Positions 13,861 through 22,695 of a stretch of 64,000 nt of DNA are shown here, piece by piece. How positions within the stretch are numbered: position 1 is the stretch's first letter; every line of letters starts with the position of its first letter. Position numbers and translations under genes: made by a program. Below the pieces are notes generated by a model, which had not been told where the DNA came from, did not search any database, and saw only the letters and a program-made list of their open reading frames with translations. This DNA is from Ancistrus triradiatus (Eukaryota; Chordata; Actinopteri; Siluriformes; Loricariidae), in NCBI GenBank assembly GCA_025084515.1, contig JAJAGP010000966.1, forward strand, positions 162,501 through 226,500, in the 5' to 3' direction.

Positions 13861-16800
13861 ACACTCTCCCCAGAGGCGTTTATCACATTTATATTTTCTC
13901 ATCACTACACAATAATACCACAACCCATAGAAGCGCTGTTTGTGTACGCCGAATTAATGTACCTGTACCAGGCACACAGCCACTCGTACTAACTTCATCT
14001 TCTTCAGATATCTCCGCCTGTCTGTCTGACCGTCCGTCCGTCTCTCTCTCTCAGTCTCTGGCCGTTGCGGCGTGCGGGGTGATTACTATGTAAATGAGTG
14101 TGAGAGGGAAAAAGGGAGGGAGAGAGGGTCAGACATACTGTGCAGGGAGTACTTTTGTTCCTCTTTTCATTATCTCGCTTCTATCGCTCCCTGGATCACC
14201 CCTAGCTCCACGCCAGAGGAATATTTCAATATCCGTTACGCCACTTCACCTCGCGTTCTCCAAACCGCTTTGGCCTGCGTTCCCGGCGAGAGGCAAAAAC
14301 AGAAAGTGATGCGAATAAACTACAAAACAAAGTGTTCTGTCTTTAGAGTGTTTAAAAAAAAGTTCTTCAACGGCCTGTATTTATCAAGGATCAAGTCTGC
14401 ATCGATGCCACACACATTCAGACCAAGACAGGTCAGACCAGGGGTGTCGAACTCGATCAGAGAGGGGCCGAGATTAAAAACTGGCTCTAAGTTGACGGTA
14501 GGGCTGCAACTAACGATTATTTTAATAATCGATTAATCGGTCGATTATTTTTTTGATTAATCGATGAATCGGATTTAAAAAAAAAAACATTTCCATGTCT
14601 TTATTCAGAAATATAACATTGAATAACAGAGCAAATAAGTGATAATTGAATAATAATAAATTTAATTTATTAATAAATTAAAATAAATTAAATAATAGTG
14701 TGTATACTTGTATTTATTCTGTTTCTTCCTTCTTGGTGCCGTAACAAGATAATTTCCCCCTGTGGGATAATAGAAGGCTATCTTATCTTATCTTAATAAA
14801 GAAGAATTAGTGCATCTCTGATGCAAACACTACATACAAACTCATTCACGCTCTTTCTTTAGGAACTTTGCATTGCAATGCAAAAATGTTAGCATGTCAA
14901 CATGCTCCTGGCTAAAGCTGGCTCTTTTTTTAGAGACTATATTTTCTGCCGCAGAGAACAGATGCTCAGACAGTGTTGAAGCACCAGGAATGCATAAACA
15001 GGAGTTGGCTAGCCTGGCCAATATAGGATATCTGTCTCTGTTAACTCCATAGCTGTCATTATCCAGCTAACAAGCAAAAACAGCATCAACCGTTCGCATA
15101 GTGTGAGGGCGCCGTTACGTTTCCTCACTTCAAAACGGTACAAACTTGGGATATTGTGGTGACTTACGCTGTTGTTGAGCTCCCTTCATCCTCATCGGTG
15201 ACTCCATGTTTGCGTTTCGGGGGCTGTATCAGCACCGGGGTGCTCCCGTGCCAGGTCAGATCACTTTTGCAAAGCTTGCATGTTACGCATTGTTTACTTG
15301 TGAAGCATGAAGTGCTCCCACACTTTTGAGGACTTAAGCCGAACCTTCTTCTCTGCACCGGTCATGTTTCATTTGTAAAATTTATTTCATTCTTAACGCT
15401 AACTTACTTTGAATGTTCCGCCTCCGCACCGGCTCCACCTCGCTCCGTTCAATCGCTCGTATTTTTTTCCCGCGTTGACGAAGTGCCGCAAGTAACGTAA
15501 GTGGATATGACAAGGGGAGGGACATATAAATCATGCGACACAACGAATCGATAATGAAATTCGTTGTCGACAATTTTAATAATCGATTATTATCGATTTT
15601 ATCAATTCGTTGTTGCAGCCCTAGTTGACGACCATCAGTAATTTCAGAAATAGCAAATATTACCATATGTGACGAATCAGCATGGTTTCAACCACAGGTC
15701 TGTTTTATGTCAATATAAAGAAATGTGCTCTTCTGCTCAAAAAATGCATTCAGAATGAAAACAGAGCATCGTTCCAGCCATATTTCTTATCAACTATAAA
15801 CAGTAGCGTTTACTCTGTACACCTAGATATAATCCCAACATAGTTTAACATTGCATAAACTCTATCAGTGGTATCAAAAAATATGATGATATTTTTTCAT
15901 ATCATGATCAATTTTTCAAATTTAGACTCCTTGTAGCGTTTCAGTTCACCAGTATATAAATACACACGCCACAGTAGAGCTGGGGTTTGCGTTTGTGTGA
16001 ACGCTGCAATATTCCGATTTTCAGCTAAAGACTCTGTTTACGTTCGGTCATTTCATAATGTGCTGTGCAAAAGTGTCAGGCCAGCATTAGATTTGTTGTT
16101 TTAGCAACGCTATAATGACCATATATAACATATCGTCTCGTCGACAATGTCCTGGATCTTCGTTCCAATATCCGTGCTCTTTAGCGTATCCTAGCCTTTT
16201 CATCCTGTTCCGCCTTTCATAAGAGTGGTTCCTTGGCTGCTACCCTTCCAAAAAGATTCCCCATCGATCTTCTTCATACTCTAGAGCCCTAAAGAACTGG
16301 GACCACTGTAGCCTAAGGAAGCTTTTTTTAATACTGCATGCACATTATTCTTATAAAAAGACTGGGAAATGATACGTTTGTCATTCTAGCATTGCTGAAA
16401 CAATAGAGTATGTAATCTGACAGTGGCTTAAGACTTTTGCACAGTACCTGCATGTGTGAAACAAACGCTTTGTCTGCTTCTCCGAAAACTGCGTTTTTCT
16501 GGAAAATAAATATTAAGCCTCAGGGCAAAGAGTTAATACACTAATGTAATACACGAGCTAAAATGATGAGAAAATTGAGTTAAGTCAGATTTATTTCTAT
16601 AGTGCTTGTTTTGCAATGGTGCATTGTCTCAAAGCAGCTTTGCCATTTTATGAAGCCAATCCTAAACTGAACAAGCCTAGCACGACAGTGGCAAGGAAAA
16701 ACTCCCTAATCGTCATAAGGAAGAACTCTTATCAGAGACCAGGACTCCAAAAGGGACCAAACCTCCATGGTCGGCTTTGAGTATTAGATGAATTACAATC

Positions 16801-19800
16801 ATGTACTCTAATTGTGTACCTGCACCCCTAAACTATAGGGATCGCTTGCATGTCCATATTAAGAGCGAGTTCATCCCGGATGTAAGGTCGGTATGACGGG
16901 CTGGGGTTGATGTGAGGGAGCGTGGCAGTACGGGAGCTGTGGGTGTTTCTGTGTCTTCAGGCGGAACACTGTGGCAGAGATATGCACCAATCCGGACAGC
17001 AGACATATGGCTTGCTTTAACATGCATCAATTACCAAAGCAGCTCGCAGCAAATCTTCACATGCCCTTTTTTTTGTGTGTGTGTGTGTGTGTGTGCGCGC
17101 ATTATTTTTAGTCGTTTGTTGGTGCCCCTCCCCTTTGTGCCGATATTAGCAGTAGATACATGGCTCTCATTAAGCGAGTTTTATTGTTAGACGTGACGTC
17201 CGGGGACACTCGCTCGTTTGAGAGTGTAAGCTCCCGCAGGGTCTCGTTTCCTGCTCTCCTGGGGGCACACTGGCGTTCACCAAATCAAGGCGTACTCCTT
17301 TTTTTAGAGATGAATGAAGCAGAAGGTGGAAGACGGAGGATAATTAGGATAACTATTTCAGGTTATTATTGTCCTCCTGTAACTGTAACGTCGGTTGGTG
17401 TCGCTCTCAGGCTCCCAGCGAATACGAGGCGAACCCAGAAGTGCTCTTCTATCGCATTACCCACCTAAACCAAGGTCAGCAGTACCTGATCTGGGCGGCA
17501 GCTGTCACCACTGCCGGCCGGGGCAACATCAGCGAGAAGGTCACGGTGGAGCCGGCGGGCAAAGGTGAGTTCTCGGCTTAAGAGAAACGGAAGACGTCTT
17601 CGAACGTATTGAATGTGTTACGAAAAGGCCAAACAGGGCACAATTTCTTGATTTCTTAGTTATTTAGTTCTAGTTCTGTTTTCTGTTTGTATCTCAATAA
17701 AGAAACTGAGTATATATGTGTATATAAGTATATAAGCTCCTTATACCATTGCTACATAAATCTAATGGTGGCCTAAGACTTTTGCCCCATACTGTATGCA
17801 TGTAATCTTATATTGGGTATGGTTGTATGTATTCTTAGCTAAAATTTCTTGTGGCCAGTTTAAATATTGCCCCAGGGGCTTGTTCAGCACCAATTGCCTA
17901 CACTGTGCATCGCACCTACACCCTCTGGTGGTGGTTGGGGATACTGCAGGCGCTCTGACGTTTATATAGATCAAATCTGCAGTGGGCCCTTCAATGGCAG
18001 CCGACAGAAAAGTCTTTGCTATGTTGTGAAGCGGAGCTCTGGCTGGCCTGGAGAAACTGCAGTGGCACGCTAGCTAGTGCGATTCTAGCTATGTAGTCAC
18101 GTCGCTTATCAAGTCAAGTCAGATTTATTTCTGTCGCGCTTCTTAAGATGGAGCATTGGCTCCTGGCTTTACCATTTTAGATTATCTTCTAAATTCTAGG
18201 CCCAATTCCAGATGGAGCCAGCCTAGAGCGACAGTGGCAAGGAAAAACTCCCTGAACGTTATAAGGAAGCAACCTTGGGAGGAAACCTATTGATGTCTTA
18301 CAAAGCAAGTTAAGCAGGCTTATTTGTACGCTGACTTAACTTGTCTGAAAGTATATTCCTTAATACACTGCCACTGAGCACTAGAAGAGTCTTGAAATGC
18401 ATTGCCCTAATATTACAATCTCATAGACTTATATGTCCTCCTTCCTGTCAGCTCCCGCTAAGATACTCTCCTTTGGAGGTATGGTTACCACCCCGTGGAT
18501 GAAGGAGGTGCGGCTTCCCTGTAGTTCGGTCGGGGAGCCGAGTCCCACCATTAAATGGACCAAAGACAGGTGAGTGACGGCTTTGGGTCTCGTTTCACGC
18601 TCGCAATTTGACACTATTCAAGTGTGTCGGTGAAACGAATAGGTTTTTGGCGCGCCATAAAAACGCACCGAGCTAGCGTTTATTGTGCTGTTTATGGTGT
18701 GCAAGGTCTTATCCAAATGGTAATAACTCCCTGCTTTGTAAATGTAATATCAAAAATATATTTGAACCAAACATGCAGTGCGTAAAAACCGGCAGTATTT
18801 CACATTGAGTGTGTTTTGTGTCTTGAATATTACCTAAGCGCCACTAGTTTTGCTTTACGATGTTGGTGCATGTGCTTGAAGAATCCTCGCAGTGGTTAGG
18901 TAATGTAGCCAGTGGGTACCCCTTCTGCTACCCTCCAGCTCTACCCCCAGTGCCCTAGGAACTTATTAAGGCGGAGTAAAATTACCCCACAGATTTCCTT
19001 TACCTTAAATTATTGTATGGAGTAACTACTACAAATAACAAAAGTAGGATGTACGAAAGAGAACGACAATGGTTCCCTATTTTTCATAGCTCAGTTTTCT
19101 GAAAATAATTCCCGAATCCTACAAGGACAATCTTTCAGCAAAGTAGGGTCACTCGTTTATGTTGAAAGATGGCGGGGCGGCCAAAATGTTACGTAAACCC
19201 AGCATATTTAGATAAGAGAAAGTCCATCCTCCGCTCCTTTGCCGGAAAATGATCTATAGCTTTGTAGGTAGACTTGGTTGACCTTGCAAGTGGTCCATTG
19301 ACGTTATCTAAGCCAGACCGGCACGCGCATAGACAGTGACGTTTACTTACTTATGGATGGCGAATATGTAGCACCTTCTTCAGTATGCTGAGAAGGGGTA
19401 AGGGCAGCTATATCTTGTCCATTCGTAAATAGACTCACATTACCGAACCCTTCTAGATATCCTCAGAAGGGCAGAGTCAGGGAGAGCCAGAGTCCACTCT
19501 AATGAGCAGTTCTGATTGGTTAGTAGGACTCTCAGTCAGATACTCAGCCAAAGCTACCAAGAAAACGCAGAGTAGCATTTTTGAATTTCGTTTCGTTTCT
19601 CCGGCAGCGAGAACACCGCAATTCCGGTGTCTCAGGACGGCCACAAGAACATTCTGCCCAACGGGACGCTGGTGCTGCGCTCGGTGAAAGCCGAGGACTC
19701 TGGGTACTACACCTGCACTGCCACCAACACGCTCGGGTTCGATACCATCATCGTGAACCTGCTGGTCCAAGGTAAGACGTCCATCTCCGTTTGAATGGAT

Positions 19801-22653
19801 CGAACTTCGAATTCTTAGGTGGAAGACTTAAATATTTGCCTCTATATGTGTGTCAGTCCCTCCAGATCAACCGCGGCTGACCGTCTCTACGACCTCGACC
19901 TCCTCCATTACTCTGGCCTGGATCCCCGGTGACAACGGAGGAAGCTCCATTAGAGGTACATCACCACTTTCACTTCTCTTCAAGTTTCTGCTCCTCACGT
20001 CTCTGGTGCAGTATCTATTTCTTTAGTCTGGCTCTCAAAGTCGATATCTTTTCTCTCTGCCTCTCTTCGTATGAGTGCTCTGTACTGTAGTGATTGTTCA
20101 TGTCAGTGATCTCTGGAGTCACTCTGCCCTCTAGTGGCGATAAGGCAGCGATGCCACATGCCGCTTTATTCACTCCGGACCGGGAAAGATTTGCCGGCCC
20201 ATTTTGGTTCTGTAATTACAGTGGTGCACTTAAGTAAGAGTATAAATAGCTTAGCAGAGAATGATTTTGGGAGAATTTAAAGTCACCTCTTAGAATATTA
20301 GTCTAGTAAAAGTCTTAAGTACCTGCTATTTACTGTACTGAGGTTTTAAGTCATTTACACGCAGTGTTTAATGAACTGAATTCCCATATGATATCGCCCG
20401 GTCCCCAAACGTCCTCTCTTATCTTCTTGTGTTTACAGGTTTTGTGCTGCAGTACTCTGTGGATAACACAGAGGAGTGGAGAGATGTGTTCATCAGCTCC
20501 TCTGAGCGCTCCTTTAAGCTGGATAATCTCCGATGTGGCACCTGGTACAAGGTCAAGCTCGCAGCCAAGAACAGTGTCGGAGCTGGAAGGATAAGCGAGA
20601 TCATCGAGGCCAAAACCCACGGCAGAGGTACAGAAAGCGCCATCCGCTTACCTATTTATTGGTATTGTTTGTTTAGCACAAATCACCCTCTCTCTCGCTC
20701 ACAGAGCCACAGTTCAACAAGGACCAGCCCCTTTTTACCCACATCAACTCCACCCACGCTCGGCTTAACCTGCAAGGCTGGTCCAGTGGTGGCTGCCCCA
20801 TAAACGCCGTGCTGCTCGACTTCCGGCCCAAGGGCACCTGGGCGTGGCAAAGCGTCCGCACCAACGCCACGACCGACGTCTTTCTGGCCGAGCTGCGTGA
20901 GGCCACCTGGTACGAGCTGAAGATGAAGGCCTGCAATAGCGCCGGCTGTGGCAACCAGACCTCCCAGTTTGCCACGCTGGACTATGATGGCAGTGAGTCG
21001 GCCAATGAGAACGCAAAGCCTTTACAAGGCATATGTCGTCTAGGTCGTTCCCGCATCTTCAATTGTTCTGCTTTTGCTCTTGGTTCCAATAAAGGTACGA
21101 TTCCCCCAATCAAGTCTGCGCGCGGGGAGGGTGACGACGTGAAGAAGCTCTTCTCCATCGGCTGTCCCGTCATCCTAGTCACGTTAGGCATGGCCCTGCT
21201 CTTCATCATTCGAAAGAAACGCAAAGAAAAGAGGCTGAAAAGGCTCAGAGGTAAGAGACGGAGAAAGTGGCCAAACGTATTGGGGCAGAAACTCGAATGT
21301 GGCCAAAAGTATTAGGACATACACTCACGCAGCTAAAAGTATTGGGACACAAACCCGCACGCTGCCAAAAGTATTAGGACACACACTCACGCAGCCAAAA
21401 ATATTGGGACACAAAACCCACATGTAGCCAAAAGTACTGGGACACAAACCTACAAGTGGCCAAATGTATTAGGACAAACACCTACACGTGGCCAAAAGTA
21501 TTAGGACACAAACCCACAAGTGGTCATAAGTATTAGGACACAAACCCACACATGGCCAAAAGTATTGAGACACAAACCCACATGTTGCCAAAAGTATTGG
21601 GACACATACCTACACGTGGCTAAAAGTATTAGGACACAAACCCATACATGGCCAAAGTAATGGGACACTAACCCGCACGCGACCAAACGTATTAGGACAC
21701 ACAATCACGCAGCCAAAAGTATTGGGACACTAACCCACATGTAGCCAAAAGTACTGGGACACAAATCTACAAGTGGCCAAAAGTATTAGGACAAACACCT
21801 ACACGTGGCCAAAAGTATTAGGACACAAACTCACACGTGGCCAAAAGTATTGAGACACAAACCCACATGTTGCCAAAAGTATTGGGACACATACCTACAC
21901 GTGGCTAAAAGTATTAGGACACAAACCCACACATGGCCAAAAGTATTAGGAGACACATCTACACGTGGCTAAAAGTATTAGGACACAAACCCACACGTGG
22001 CCAAAAGTATTGAGACACACACCTACACGTGGCTAAAAGTATTAGGACACAAACCCACACATGGCCAAAAGTATTGAGACACACACCTACACCTGGCTAA
22101 AAGTATTAGGACACAAACCCACACATGGCCAAAAGTATTGAGACACACACGTACACATGGATAAAAGTATTAGAAAACAAACCCACACGTGGCCAAAATT
22201 ATTGGGACACAAACCCACAAGTGGCCAAAAGTATTAGGAGACACACCTACACATGGCTAAAAGTATTAGGACACAAAACCACACATGGCCAAAAGTATTA
22301 GGAGACACACCTGCACATGGCTAAAAGTATTAGGACACAAACCCAGAAGTGGCCAAAAGTATTAGGAGACACACCTGCACATGGCTAACAGTATTAGGAC
22401 ACATACCCACATTCTTTCTGTTTGCCACATTTCAAGCACTGTTGTAGTTCCTTCAGGAAATGCAGATCTAGTTTTATTGTTAAGACCTGGGTTGTTAAAG
22501 TCAATGGACTTTGATACTGAAACTTCTCTTCCTCGTGTTTTCCAGATGCAAAGAGTTTGGCTGAGATGCTGATCAGGTACCTGCACATTGTTCTTTTATC
22601 CCGTTTATTACCTGTACTAAGTTACCAGTCACCTTTTGCGTGAGTAATGTGTG

Positions 22654-22695
<42 letters not shown>

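Noticed and set aside
21270..22411. CRISPR-like array (32-bp repeats)
   Set aside because: Units are directly abutting with no unique spacers, inside a vertebrate intron.
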